In this document: piece by piece, positions 1 through 13,300 of the stretch
How the letters are laid out: each line of letters starts with the position of its first letter
How positions within the stretch are numbered: position 1 is the stretch's first letter
Position numbers and translations under genes: made by a program
NCBI GenBank assembly: GCA_013400115.1
Contig: VXBP01004157.1
Location: forward strand, 83,963 to 147,962
Length of the DNA: 64,000 bases
Reading direction: 5' to 3'
From: Rhinopomastus cyanomelas
Lineage: Eukaryota > Chordata > Aves > Bucerotiformes > Rhinopomastidae
The notes under the pieces: model-generated
Database searches by the model: none
What the model was told of the DNA's origin: nothing
The model's input: only the letters and a program-made list of their open reading frames with translations

Positions 1-946
1 GCCTCAAGCCCATAAAGCAGGAGGGACAAAGGGAATGGGGCCTGCGAAACAGGAAGCACCTAAACTAGTGATAGGACATGGGGCAGTGGGTGTGAGCTGG
101 AGCAGAGGAGGTTCCCCATCAATATGAGAAGGAACGTCTCCCCAGTGAGGGTGACAGAGCACTGGAAGGGGCTGCCCAGGGGGGTTGTGGAGGCTCCGTT
201 ACTGGAGACGTTTATAACCTGCCTGGCCATGTTCCTGTGCGACTGGATCCAGGGGATCCTGCTGTGGCAGGGGGATTGCACTGGATGGATCTTTCGAGGT
301 CACTTCCAATCCCTAGTGCTCTGTGAGTCTGTGAAAGGCTGTTTAAGTTCATCCCCCTCAGCTCAGCCAGGCATTTCCGAGCAGTGCAAAAGCCGTGCAG
401 CCCGTGAGTTCTGTCGCTGCAAGGAGAGCACAAATCTGAACATGGGGAGTGCCAACAGGCCTTGCCCTGACATGGCTGGGGATGGGCTTCTGAGCAGCAA
501 ATGCAGTTCAGAACTCTGCAGGAGCTTGGGGAGGACAGGGCAGAGACGCAGAAAAGTGCAGTGACGCCACATTAAGTTGGAGATTGCTCATCCTTGTGAA
601 TCTGGGCTGGAAGCCATGAGCGGGACAAATGTTTTGGCAGAAAGACTAACTTAGAGCAGTTAGTAGGAAATAGATGAGAGAAAAACATCCTAAAAAACTA
701 AGGAAGAGCTTGGCAAATAGGGAATTTCTCTCTACTGGCAGCTCTGCCACTGCCTCAGCAGGAACACAGGACACTGCTAAGCAAGGTCTTCCCTCATCCT
801 GCACACCGGAGCATTTGGGGGACCCTTGGCTAACAGGGTCCTCGTTATGCCATCTCTGCCCTTGCTCACCAATGCTTTGGGATGATATCTGCACTCCTTT
901 TCCCTGCAGCATCACTAAATAGGGGTCTCTTAATTGCTTTTCCCAG
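1..946. other. DLGAP4 intron (3' part)
   Basis: Intronic sequence upstream of the first exon in the window. Apart from the CR1 at 60-335, positions 336-946 are unique with no exon I can support. Open frames overlapping the exon on the minus strand are shadows. Confidence 0.7.
60..335 (+). mobile_element. CR1 3' fragment, group A
   Basis: A 5'-truncated copy covering the end of ORF2 (ELEQRRF-type frame with VRVTEHWKGLP) and the 3' tail, ending CTCTGTGAGTCTGTG. A GATG duplication (CTGGATGGATCTTTCGAGGT) marks private drift. Confidence 0.9.
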
Positions 947-1320
947 TGTCCTCCTGCATTACCACCTACAAGAAGACGCCACCTCCAGTCCCACCAAGAA
1001 CCACAACCAAACCATTCATCTCCATCACTGCCCAGAGCAGCACAGAGTCTGCCCAAGATGCCTACATGGATGGGCATGGGCAGAGGGGAGACATCATCAG
1101 TCAGTCTGGGCTCAGCAACTCCACCGAGAGCTTGGACAGCATGAAGGCACTGACGGCTGCTATCGAAGCCGCCAACGCGCAGATCCACGGCCCCGCTAGC
1201 CAACACATGGGCAACAACACAGCCACCGTCACCACCACCACTACCATCGCCACTGTGGCGGTCGAGGACAGGAAGAAAGACCACTTCAAGAAGAACAGAT
1301 GCTTATCTATCGGCATCCAG
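947..1320 (+). CDS. DLGAP4: DLGAP4 exon a (first in window)
   Basis: The acceptor TTTTCCCAG ends at 946. The exon starts inside a Val codon (one base comes from the upstream exon) and encodes SSCITTYKKTPPPVPPRTTT through KKNRCLSIGIQ, ending on a complete codon before donor GTACTG at 1321. It carries the proline-rich PPPVPPR segment, the SLDSMKALTAAIEAANAQ helix and a Thr-rich run that is typical of the family. The final GIQ begins a dynein-light-chain type motif that is completed by the next exon. An open frame extends a little to either side but departs from the family there, so the splice sites define the exon. The preceding DLGAP4 exon is not in the window. Confidence 0.95.
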
Positions 1321-4300
1321 GTACTGCACACAGGGCTCCCACACTCCGCTGTGCTGTAGGTCCTGTGTTTTCTCTCCCCTTCTGATGGGTACTGGGGGTA
1401 GGACTGGCCTCAGCGCAGTCATCCTGCACAGTGCTAACAATGTTTTGCCTCATTTATCATCTGACATCGGCCAGGAGGGTTTGTTTGGGTCTCCTTGCGC
1501 TCTGTCAGATTACACACATGAGCACCAGCGGATGAATTGGAACGCAGTGGGGGTCACGGGGGCAGGGATTAAATCATGGAGAGGGAATGTGTAAAACAAT
1601 GATTTACACTACACTATCACCCCCGAAATATTTGTGCCCGGCCCAGCTGGATTAATTGTCGCTGCTCATTCATGCGGCTCCTGCTGGCTGGTGGCCGTGT
1701 GAATGGGGCAGCATTGTTCTGCCCCAGCCCCACAGCAGGGTCTGGGGGTGAGTCCCCTCTGGGCTGCCCTTGCTAAGGGAAATTACATTTTGTTAGGAAC
1801 AGGAAAGCAAACTTGGCCAGACCCCACTGCTGTCAGGGACACAAGAAGAGCAAACAAACCAGACTGGTGTTGTCTGCTTCCTTAACCTCCCCACAGAACC
1901 CCCACAGGGGACCTTGCAGAGGGCTCCAGCTGTGTGCTGGCAGGGCTGGCTCTTGCCACACAGTGCACTGGGCATCAGGTGAAGTCCAGCAAACAGCAGC
2001 CCAGCAGCTTATCAGTTGTGGCAGGGAGACACAGGATGTTTCCCTGCCGAGGTGGGCTGTAAACCCAGCGCCATGTGCCTGGACAGAGGCTGATCTGACT
2101 AGCAGTCTCATAGTTCACTGTGAGATCTGTGCAAGAGGTGCTGTGCAGAGGTACTGCTGTCTCAGCTGGAGAAGCTGCCCCTTCTGGTCTGAAGAAACCA
2201 GAGCCCCAAATGCTGTCCAAGCCTTGACAGTCTCCCTCTAGAACTCCTGCAAGTTACAGACAGCCAACATGATTGTCTGTGGAAGCTGCATGAGGCGCTG
2301 CCAGGGTGGGTTTGTGCTCAAACCAACCAAGCTGCCTTAAGCTGGGATTAGGTGAAACCTTCAGCCCTGCAGGGCTGCTGCCAGAGCCTCCCAGCTGTGC
2401 CCATGGAGGAGGTTTGGAGAGCCAGACAGGCTTTACAGATCAAACTCCCCTGCTCGGCTGCTGTCTGGTCCCTTTTGCAGCATCAGTGCACAAGAGGCTG
2501 AGCTGGTTCAGCTCAGGGGCGGCGTGGAACCACCATAGAGCTGTTGCTGCCAGAACTTCTCACAGAAACAAGGTGGATTGGCAGTGTGGGGTAAATCCCT
2601 TTCCATAAAGGGAGCCTGGCTTAGGGTTAAGCTGAGCTGAGGCCAGGTACACACCTCAGTCTGGCCCATCTCTGCAGAGCTGGGCAAGCTGTGTTAGCCA
2701 GACAGATGCTCTTAGTTTGCTTTCCCTATCTAACAAATAAAACCAAGATGCACTGGTGCTGAATCTCCCTGCCTGTCCTGCGCACCCCTTGGCTGCTGAC
2801 AGGGCACCTCAAGCCTTTGCTGACTGGTAGATTAGCTGAATAAAGCAAAGAAAATCCAATCCTTCCATCCTAAAGTTGTTTGTCAGGTCTGGGATTCCAG
2901 GTGCTGTTAAACCCTTAAAAGCCTCAGCATGGGGTGAACAGCTCTGTAAGTCCCAGCCCTCCCTGAGCACTTGACCTGCTCCAGTGGCTCTCAACAAGCA
3001 GCTCACTGGGAAGCACCAGCTAAACCGATGGACCCAGAAGTTTGTGATGCTGCTCAAATTGTGGTTAAATTCTATGTATGATGGGTATGAAGGCCCTCAT
3101 GGTGATGGAGAGGTGGCACTAGGCTCCCGCCTCTGCTCCTGGGCACCACTTGTGTGAGGAAGATGCACCCAAGAGCAAGATCTGCTCCAGAATCATAGAA
3201 CATTAGGACATAAGAAGAGACCTTGAAAGATCCTCCAGTGCACTCCCCCCACCACAGCAGGATCCCCTAGATGAAGCTGCACAGGAATCCTTTGACTCTG
3301 ACCTGCACCCAACTAAAGGCACCAACACTGAAACCAAATGAGCAGAGTGTCTCGCTGTGAGGTCATATCTCATGTGAACAGGCTAACAGGTAAATCAGCC
3401 AAGGAGGAGTAGGTGGAAGTGGAGCTGCTCAGATATTCACCCTGGCCAATTTCAGCATCCAGCCTCCATAAAAATTTGGATAAACCCAGCTGCAGTTGGC
3501 AGGATGAACGTTGTCCTACCAGAAACGCTTCCTAGATGAACAAGAGTGAACACTCACTAATAGCCCTAATCCTAACAACAGCAGAAATGGATGCCTTGCA
3601 GGTAAACTGGAAGCAGATGAAGGCTGGTACCAGCAGATGCTCAGTAGTTGTCCTGTGTTGAACCTGAGTAGCTGCTGACACCTCTGCTGAAACATCCCCT
3701 AACCAGGTGGTTAACTGTTTTTAAGGTTGATGGTGCAGAAGAATCCAACAAATCAGGTGAAAATAAGGCAACCAATAAGTTCCAGTCCATAGGAGTGCAA
3801 GTAGAGGAGGAGAAGTGGTGAGTAAAAGTTGATACTATTTTTTCCTGGAGTACCTGATTGTGCCAGGACTCATTTTTGAGAGCCCTGGTTCCCGCACCCA
3901 TGACCATAGCGACTGCTTCTGGGTCACTCAGCTGAGTGCCATGGCTCTCATTTCCAAGAGAGGATCTTGCAGGACTGGTGGGAGAACTGGAAGGGCAGTG
4001 CCATGTGTTCGGAAGGTCAATAAGTTTATACTAATTTCAAAATTACGTAAAAGCTACCTTAGCAGTGGCAGGTGATGCTGCTGGAGCAACAACGTGGGGA
4101 TGGCTGCAGCAGCACAGAGCTCAGGGGAAAGTTCACCCTGTTTTGCAGCAGAATAACTGCAGCCAGGTGGGGCAGAGCAGGAGCAGAGCCCAACCAATGG
4201 CTCCTGCTGGGGTATCTCAGCCAGACATCTTTGTGTTATAGTTCACAAATAAATACTGAGACTGAAAGTGAGACATGAGACTGGGTTCCCTCTCCCTCTC

Positions 4301-7300
4301 TCTTCAGGCATTGAGGCCTGAGTTAGGAGATGGAGATGCTGCTGTAACGGTAATAATAATAATAGTGATAACAACAGCCACCCTACTCTAGAACAGTTTT
4401 TGCCTTTCAGGGTTGTGTTTCTTTTCAAGGACAGATAGCAGTTAGAACCATAGAATCACAAACTGGTTGAGACTGGAAGGGACCTCAGGGATCACCCATT
4501 GCCAGCCCCCAGCCGTGGGCCCAGGGCCCCATCCAACCTGCCTTTGAACACTGTCAGGGTTGGAGCAGTCACAGCCTCCCTGGGCAGCCTTTTCCAGGGC
4601 CTCAGCACCCTCACAAGGAGGGATTTCTGCCTCAGATCTCACCTGAATCTCCCCTCTTTCAGCTTGAACCCAGCCCCCTTGTCTTTTCACCAGACTCCCT
4701 CAGAAAAAGACTCCCTCCAGCTTTCTAGGAGCCCCTTCAGGTGCTGGAAGCTGCTCCAAGATCACTGCAGAGCTATCTCTTCTCCAGCTGAAATGCCCCA
4801 GCTCCCTCAACCTGTCTCTAGAGCAGAGGGACTCCAGCCCACTGGATCACTCTCATTGCCTCCTCTGGACTTACTCCAACAGCTTCAGGTCCTGAGGCTG
4901 CAGGGCAGGGTAACAAAGCCAAACCCTAACCCCTTTCCAGCAACAGAAAGGGTCAGAGTACTTGACCACAGCTGCAGATACTAAGGACTTTAGGCTCTTG
5001 GGGCTGTTTCTGCGGATAACTCTCTGTGTCCTAGGGAATTGTGTGTCCGCAAAGGACTGACTGCAGCCACCAGTGAAGGAGATGCTCAGTTTCACACTGA
5101 TTTCTTCTAAAACTATTCAAAAGTCCAGTCTTACTGACACCACTTCCAACTGCTCTGAATCTCCCTGAGAAGCAGCTGAGCGTTTCCCTGCAGTTCGCAC
5201 AGGCTGGAGTGATTTCAGCCAGGAGAAATGTGCTGCTGCAATGACCCTGCCAGGCTGTCAGCAAGTTCCTCATTAACCTGCTCCAACATCCCTTGTAGCA
5301 GCCACTTCGTTAAGTGTCAGCCCTCAGCCCCACTCAACACGGCTCTCCCAGCACTCGATAAAGCAGCCGTTAGAATAGGTGATGCTGAAGGACCATTTCC
5401 CTTCAGCCTGAGCACAAAATAACTGCCCCGGCAGCCCACCCCCTTCCCTCAAATTAAAAAAAAACTCAGACCAGGAGAACAAAGAAGGAAACAGCAGTTT
5501 GTAGGTACCTGACTTCCACAGGCCCCTTCTTGGAGATTCAGAACATTAGGAATTGGAAGTGACCTCGAAAGATCATCCAGCCCAATTCCCCTGCCACAGC
5601 AGGATCCCCTAGATCCAGTCGCACAGGGACATGGCCAGGCGGGATTTAAATGTCTCCAGAGAAGGAGACTCCACAACCCCCCTGGGCAGCCCCTTCCAGG
5701 GCTCTGGCACCCTCACTGAGAAGAAGTTCCTTCTCACACTGATGTGGAACCTCCTCTGTTCCATGTCACACCCACTACCCGTTGTCCTATCATTGGGTTC
5801 CCCCTGAGCAGAGCCTGACTCCATCCTCCTGAAACCCACCCAGGGCTGGGGTCTATGTGTGTGTATGAGCACAGGTCAGTGCAGATAAAGGACCACCCCA
5901 TCAGCAGACAAATTGAAGCAGATTTTTAGACACCCATCACAGGTTGGACCAGAAGATCATCACTCTAACGCCAGCCCACAGCTCAGTTCAGCCCAGCAGC
6001 TTAGGTGTGCCAGTGACAACAGCAGATGCTCAGGAACAGCATAAAGGGCCTTGTGTAAAGTACAAAAGGTGTGGATAAAGCACTGCAGCTCCCAGAAGAC
6101 CTTCCCAGTTCAGCAGCCAGTTGTTCAGGGACTTCCTGGGCCAGACACAGCATCTGTTTGATAGCCCTGCCTGGAGCCACCCCCTGAATTTGATCGGGTT
6201 CTCTTTGAACCTGTTTTTGCCTTTGCTGTTCCCAGGATCATGTGGCCAGTGAATGACAGACACATCGTGCAAGGAGACACTTTGGCTGGAGGTTAGGGCT
6301 GCAAAGCTCCAGGCCTTGAAGCTGGCCACCTTCCTCCCCTCGGTTGCACTGAGGGTAGTGGTGGGACATCCCCTAGCTGGGATTTACAGGTCCCTTCTGT
6401 GCCTCTTCAGCTGAACCCTTCTGTGGGAGCCGTCCTGTACCTCCGATGATCCTTGTCCTCCTCTTTGGACTTTCCCTGCTGTCTCAGTCCATAGCAGAAT
6501 GTTTGCTCTGCTGACCAATCCCTGCTGAGCTGAGAAGCTCTGCTCACTCCACATTTCCCAGTGCAGAACTGGCTGCAGACCTGCAGCAGCATAACCGCCA
6601 CTGCTGTGTCACCGGAGAGGACCTGCCGCGCCAACAAACACCCACTTGATCCATTCTTGAGGTTTTCCAGGCACTGGGGCGGGTGGGGTGAGAAGGTAAT
6701 GGAAGCTCTCTTCTGCAGAGGAATTGACCATTTTAAAGTGTTTTCTCTGGAGAACCCTTCCCAGCTCCTGCTTACTTTGCTCCACTCCTCTCCAAGCTCC
6801 ACCTGAGCAGCCACTAGTTTCCTCTGTCAGCAAGAGTAGGTACGGTCCCCTGAAGTGTCCTGCACCACTCCAGAGCTGCATCACAGGTGCAATAGGACAT
6901 GAGGTTCTCCTTCAGCTTCTCTCTCCCTACTCCTCCTGCAGCTGCAGAGTAGCTGCAAGCAATGAAGTTCTGCTGTCTCCTGCATTTATCCAGTTGGCTC
7001 CTGCTCAGCTGCAGGAGGTGGACTATAAATGAAAAGGAAAGGAGGTGTAGCTTCACTGTCTCCTCAGCACTTTCATTGCTGCTTGAGCTCAGACTAAACT
7101 GGAACTGGTAAAGGTGAGCAGCCAAATTACCGCAGGAAAATGGGTCCTGCACTGGCTTCAGCTGTGGGGCTGTAATGGGTGAGATGTGAATCACCAGCTG
7201 CATGAGCACCCAGCATCCTGGAGCGGTGAGAACAGGGTGGGAATCTGTTCTGCTCATTCCATCCGCAGCTCACAGCTTGTCAGCTCTGCCTTCACTACCC

Positions 7301-10300
7301 ACCCCGCAACAGCGCTGGGTGTCTCTTACTCCTCTGCTCCAGCCTCTCCACCATAGAGAAAACCTTCCCTGGGTTCAACAGTGTTGAATGGGATGTCCAG
7401 CCTTACATGGCGGGGGGGGGAGTGTCACTGGTGTTACTGCTTCGCAGTGTGAGTTTGATGTGTCACTGCAAAGGGGTTTTGAAGGTTAAAAGATAAATTA
7501 CCTCTTAAAATCAGATCCCTTTAACTTCTGATTAATTGGTGACCTAAAATCCCGAGGTACTGATCCCACTGGCCATCGCTTGGGGTAGTGAGTAGGAGTG
7601 AGAGAGATGCTGCTTTGCTGGCCTGAAAGGGGAAGTCCATGCTGACCAGGTCAAGACAAAGCCGGCTGTGCCTGGCCATCACAGGATGAGCAGCATGGTC
7701 AGTCAGTCCTGTCTTCCCCAGGTACCCGGCAGAGCTCCCTAAGCCTGTTTTGTCTGTGCTCTCCCAAGCTTCCGCAGGTTTACCCGCTCCAACAGCGTAA
7801 CAACGGCTGTGCAGGCAGACCTGGACTTCCACGAGAACTTTGACATCATCGACCCTCAAGAGGACAATCTGTGTTCTGGACAGATGTCCCGACAGTTCTC
7901 TCGAGATGCCAGCACCTCCACCGTGAGCATTCAAGGGTCAGGGAACCACTACCATGCGTGTGCTGTGGACGATGACTTTGACACTGATTTTGATCCCTCA
8001 ATTTTACCTCCTCCTGACCCCTGGATTGACTCTATCACTGAAGACCCCCTGGAAGCCGTTCAAAGGTCAGTGTGCCCACGAGACGGCCACTGGTTTCTAA
8101 AGCTGCTTCAGGCTGAGAGAGATCGTATGGAGGGGTGGTGCCAACAGATGGAGAGAGAAGAACGGGAGAACAATCTGCCTGAGGACAGTAAGTAACTGCC
8201 TGCAATGCTGTTCTGACCGTGAGAACCTATTGCATGTGGGTTGGGTGTACTGCAGCAAGGTCTTCCTGGAGAGAGTGGTCAGGCAGTGGAATGGGCTGCC
8301 CAGAGTGGTGCTTGAGTCCCCATCCCTGGATGTGTTTCAGAGTTGCTCCCCTGTTGAAGCTTGAAGCCCTTCTGTCTGGTTCTGTCACTAATTCCCTGTG
8401 AGAAGAGACCAGCACCAACATCTCTACAGTGTCCTTTCAGATAGTTGTAGAGAGCAATGAGGTCTCCCTTCAGCCTCCTCTTCCTCAAACTAAACAGCCC
8501 CAACTCTCTCAGTCTCTCCTCATCACATTTATTCTCCAGACCACTGGTGTTGGGGTGCCAGGACCAGCCGCTCCAGCACGGTGCAGCTGCCTCCTGCTCT
8601 ACCTGGTGCCAAGAAGGAGCATATGGTCGGGGCTGCTCTGCCCACCCAGCAGCACCAGGAACAAAAGCCTGGCTGTTGGGAACCTGCCCTGAAACCAGTT
8701 GTTTCCACACTCCCGGGAGCAGGAGGGAGGCAGAAGAGCTCAGGGACATGTTAGGAGCAGGGTGCACAGCCATTGTGTGCAGCCCCATGGCAGGAGCCAG
8801 GAGGATGTGTGAGGAGCGGGGTTTGCCTGCAGCCGCTGCCTGGGTGCTGCCCGCAGACAGTGCAGCCCTTGTGTGCAACAGCTGTCCAGGGGAGATGCTG
8901 CGGGTGCCCTGTGCGGGCACACCAGGTATTATCTTGCTGGGAATGAGTCTACCAGATGAGACTGGGTATTTCTAGCTGGGAATGGTGTCTGCTGCTGATG
9001 TGTAGTGGATAAGCTGTGGCTCAGCAACTGCGCCACGAGATGCCAATAGAGAGGAGTTCGGCTCCCCTTCCGCTGTGAATTATTCATTCTCTTCAGTGCT
9101 TCTGTTACCTGAAATCCTGCTCCTGACCAAGCCCCAGAATGGGGGCGAACATCACTCACCCTTGACTGGGACACCTGATATGGGGTCCATGTGTTTTGCT
9201 GCTATGGGGAATCTGGCTGGAAGCTCCAGAGCTCTCATCAGAAACCCCAGAGGTTGAGGGATTTGAGGCTGAAGACCTTGTGGGGATTGAGTGCTGCCCT
9301 GGGTCAGGTCTCAAGCAACAGGAGGTATTTATCTAGTTCTGCCTTCTCCTAACTGATCCTACTAGAGACAGTTTGGGCATCGAGGAGAGGGGGCAGAGAA
9401 GGGCATCTGGGCTGGTTCGGGGTCTGGAGAACAGTTTTGATGAGGAGATGCTGAGGGAGCTAAGGCTGTTCAGCCTGAAAAAGAGGAGGTTGAGGAGAGA
9501 CCACTGCTCTCTACAATGACCTGAAAGGAGGCTGCAGTGAGACAGAGGTTGGCCTCTTCTCTCTAGGCACTAGTGATAGGAGCAGAGGAAATGGGGTCAG
9601 ATTGTGTCAGGGGAGGGTCAGACTGAATCTTAGGAAGAACTTCTTCTCAGAAAGAGTGGGAAGGCCTTGGAGCAGGGGCTGCCCACGGAGGGGATGGAGG
9701 CACCATCCCTGGAGGGGTTCAACAAATGGGCAGCCAGGGTGTTTGAGGAGCTGGGTTAGTGATTGGGGGTTGTAGAGTGGATGGTTGGACTTGGTGATCC
9801 TGACAGACTTTTCCAACCTGGATGACTCTGTGAGTCTGTGTCTGGCTCAGGTGTTTCTGCTGCAGTTTTGCTGCCGTTTTCATCTCATGTTTAACCTCTC
9901 TGGAAGAAGCTGGGGGCTTCCTTTTGTTACAGTTCAGGAGTGTTTCTCTTTCACGTGAGGCTGTGACTGGGTTTGGTGGGTCTGAGTCCCCAGGGTCAGG
10001 TGAAGTGTGGGTTTGGTGGAGAGACGAGGCAGGTCAGTGGGGTTAAAACTAAAACAGCAGACCCTGGCAAGGGCTGTCATTGCAACTGCACAGTATGTGC
10101 TCCAAGCTAGCACATCACAGCCCACAGAATGACTGAAGGTTGAAGAGATCTCCGTTTTTTGAGTTCAGCCATCCCCCCAGCACTGCCAGGTGCCCACTGA
10201 CCCCTGTCCCTCACACCATAGCTACATGGCTTTGCAACCCCTCCAGGGACAGGGACTCCCCCACTGCCCTGGGCAGCCTGGGGAACCTGTGGGGCAGAAA

Positions 10301-13300
10301 TTGCTCCTCAGGGCCAACCCCATCCCAGCTTGAGGCCATTATTTCTGGGGAGAACAGACTGACCCCCATCTAGCTTCAACCTCGTGAAGTTCAGGGAGCT
10401 GTGAAGAGCAAGAAGGTCTCCCCTGAGACACCTTTTCTCCAGTTAAACCTCACCAGTTCCCTCAGCCACTGCTCACAGCACTGGTGCTCCAGCCCCTAAA
10501 TCTGCAGATTGACCTCAGATCTGCTGTAACCTGAGCACTCAGCAGCAGTGTCTGCAGTTCAGTCACTTGCAGCAGATGCTGCGATGCTGGCAAATCCCTG
10601 CTGGTTTAGTTTGGCTCAAAGGAAAACTTCAGGAGGGCAGAAAGAGAGAAGGAAGTTAAGGAAAAGATCTACTTCTCCTACTAGTTGTTTGTGGCAGAAG
10701 AATCACAGAGCATTAGGAATTGGAAGTGGCCTCGAAAGGTCATCCAGTCCAATCCCCCTGCCACAGCAGGATCCCCTAGGTCCAGTTGTACAGGAACATG
10801 GCCAGGAGGGTTTTAAACATCTCCAGAGAAGGAGACTCCACAACCCCCATGGGCAGCCCATAAGAGGAGACCCAAGAGTTCCTCCTCAGCCAGGAGCCAG
10901 GCAAACCAGGAGCTGGTGCTTCCCAGGCTCTCCTGGTCCCAGTGGCTCAGAGCAGTGACAGCCTCATCCCACAGCTGCTGATGGAGCCTGGCAGAGGGAC
11001 AGACAATCACTGGCCTACCATGTGGCCAAGTCTCACTGGGAATCCACTGGCTCGGTGCCTCTGACCCGGCACCCGGCAGTGCCTGTTCTCACTCTGGGTC
11101 TCTTGCCTCCCCAGTAGGGGCTTTACACACACACAAGGGTTCCACAGAATCGCAGAACGTTAGGGATTGCAAGGGACCTTGGAAGATCATGCAGTCCAAT
11201 CCCCCTGACACAGAAAGACGTCCTAGATCCAGTCACACAGGCACGTGGCCAGGTGAGTTTTAATCATCTGCAGAGAAGGAGACTCCACAACCCCCTGGGC
11301 AGCCCCTTCCAGGGCAGTGTCACCCTCACAGGGAAGAAGTTCCTTCTCACACTGATGTGGAACCTCCTCTGTTCCAGCTCACCCGACTGCCTCTTGTCCT
11401 ATCATTGGATGCCCCTGAGCAGAGCCTGGCTCCATCCTCCTGACACCCCCTTTCTATTTTGATCAACATTCATGGGGTCACCCCTCAGTCTCGTTCTCTC
11501 CAAGCTAAAGCCAGCTCCTGGCTGAAGGCCCTGCGGCTATCCCAAACCTAAAAAGGAAAAAGGGAAACCCACAGGCAAGGAAACAATCTGCCAAGTGTGC
11601 TGGTACCAGCTGGGTCAGGCGGAGAGCACTGGGCAGCGCTCTGCTCCCAGGGTACCGCACTCCTTCATGCCTAGCCCCACTGACGGCCGTGGGATGACTC
11701 CTGTAGGGTGCTCCTTCCACACTTTGCTCCATGTGGCTGTTTCCTCCCTATCAGCACAACTCAAAGGACAACAGTTTTAGGTCTGCATTTCCTGGCCTTT
11801 GTCATGCCTGGCCCTATTTAAATGTAGCTCTGTCACCATGAATAGGGCCATAATGCGGGTCCATCCTGCGGGGAATGGGCTGTGACAGCTCGGTGGCTGC
11901 ATTGCTTCGCGTGCACAGAGCCCCAGCTAACATCTGCAACGCTAATATCAGCTGGGACTCTGCCACCCAGCCTTTGTCCCTGCCCCGGGCTCCTGGGGAT
12001 GCTGTGCCCCAGCCCTGCCTGCCAGGTACCTGCATTAAGGGCAGTTTATAGTCACAGCCCTAAAGTGCCTCCTTTGTCACCGGCAGAGCCTGGGGCCTCT
12101 CCAGGCTGGAATGCAGAGGGATCAGTTGCTGTTTTCAGACAAAATGATGATGCTGCAGCCCCTCAGAACTACTCACTACTTCCAAGTGATGGCTCCTCAC
12201 CTCACTTCAGCCACCTTTTCTTCTTACGGTCTCCTGTTTTGCTTCCCTCATCACACACCCGGGCAGAGCAGATGATGGCATCACTTCTGGGGTTCTTTTT
12301 CTGTTGCTTTATTCCATTGTAGAGCCATAAAGATGATGAAGGGAGTGGAGCATCTGGCTGATGAGGCTGAGGGAGCTGGGTCTCTTGAACTTAGAAAAAA
12401 GGAGCCTGAAGAGTGACCCCCATGAATGTTGATAAATATGGAAAGGGCAGGTGTCGGAGGATGGAGCCAGGCTCTGCTCAGGGACACCCAGTGATAGGAC
12501 AAGGGGCAGTGGGTTTGAGCTGGAACAGAGGAGGTTCCCCATCAGTATGAAAAGGAACATCTTCCCAGTGAGGGTGACAGAGTACTGGAAGTGGGATTGT
12601 GGAGTCTCCTTGTCTGGAGACGTTTCAAACCCAACTGACCATGTTCCTGTGTGACTGGATCTAGGGGTTCCTGCTCTGGCAGAGGGGGATTGGATTTGAC
12701 GATCTTTCAAGGTCTCTTCCGATCCCTAATGCTCTGTGATTCTTCCATGAAGATGTGGACGGAGGAGACCCACAGACTTTGCAGTCCCTCAGAGCTCTGC
12801 CATTCCAGTCTTCAATCACATACTAGACCTCTGTGCAGTTCTTAGAACAAGGCGAAGCAAGAGCTTGTTGCTTGAATTCACTGTGTTTAAGAAGGTTTTA
12901 AAAAGAGTCCAGGTTGACGGGCTGGTGACACCGGTCTGTGTTTATCCCCCAGGAACCTTGTGCGACCCCAAGTAAGGAACTCTCAGTGCAGCTGATTTAC
13001 ACCCAAACAACCACAGCAAAGCCTCTCCTCCAGAAGAGACAAACCCCTTAGTTCTTCAGAGTTGTCACAGGAGAGAGGTGGATGCACAGGGAGACAGGTT
13101 GAACGGAGGGAGGGGGAAATCCACCAAAAAAGGGTAAACTCCCACTCCAAGCCCAAACCTCTGTGGCAGGTGTGACAGCACAGTGTGTTAATGATGCCAC
13201 TTAATGCAGTACTACAAGAGACTGTGGTCCAGCCACACTGTGTGTGCTGTGCAGACCTGCCTGGAAAGGAGAGGACCCATGGATGGGGCAGCAGTTTGTG

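Larger units (their letters stand above)
3818..7768. other. DLGAP4 intron between exons b and c
   Basis: A 3.95 kb intron with two reverse CR1 copies (4444-4895, 5535-5840). The remainder, including 5,841-7,740, is unique with a G9 run at 7412-7420. Nothing gene-like was found. Confidence 0.6.

Noticed and set aside
646..1284. 212-codon minus-strand open frame across DLGAP4 exon a
   Set aside because: Antisense shadow of the conserved exon; no start context, splice sites or homology.
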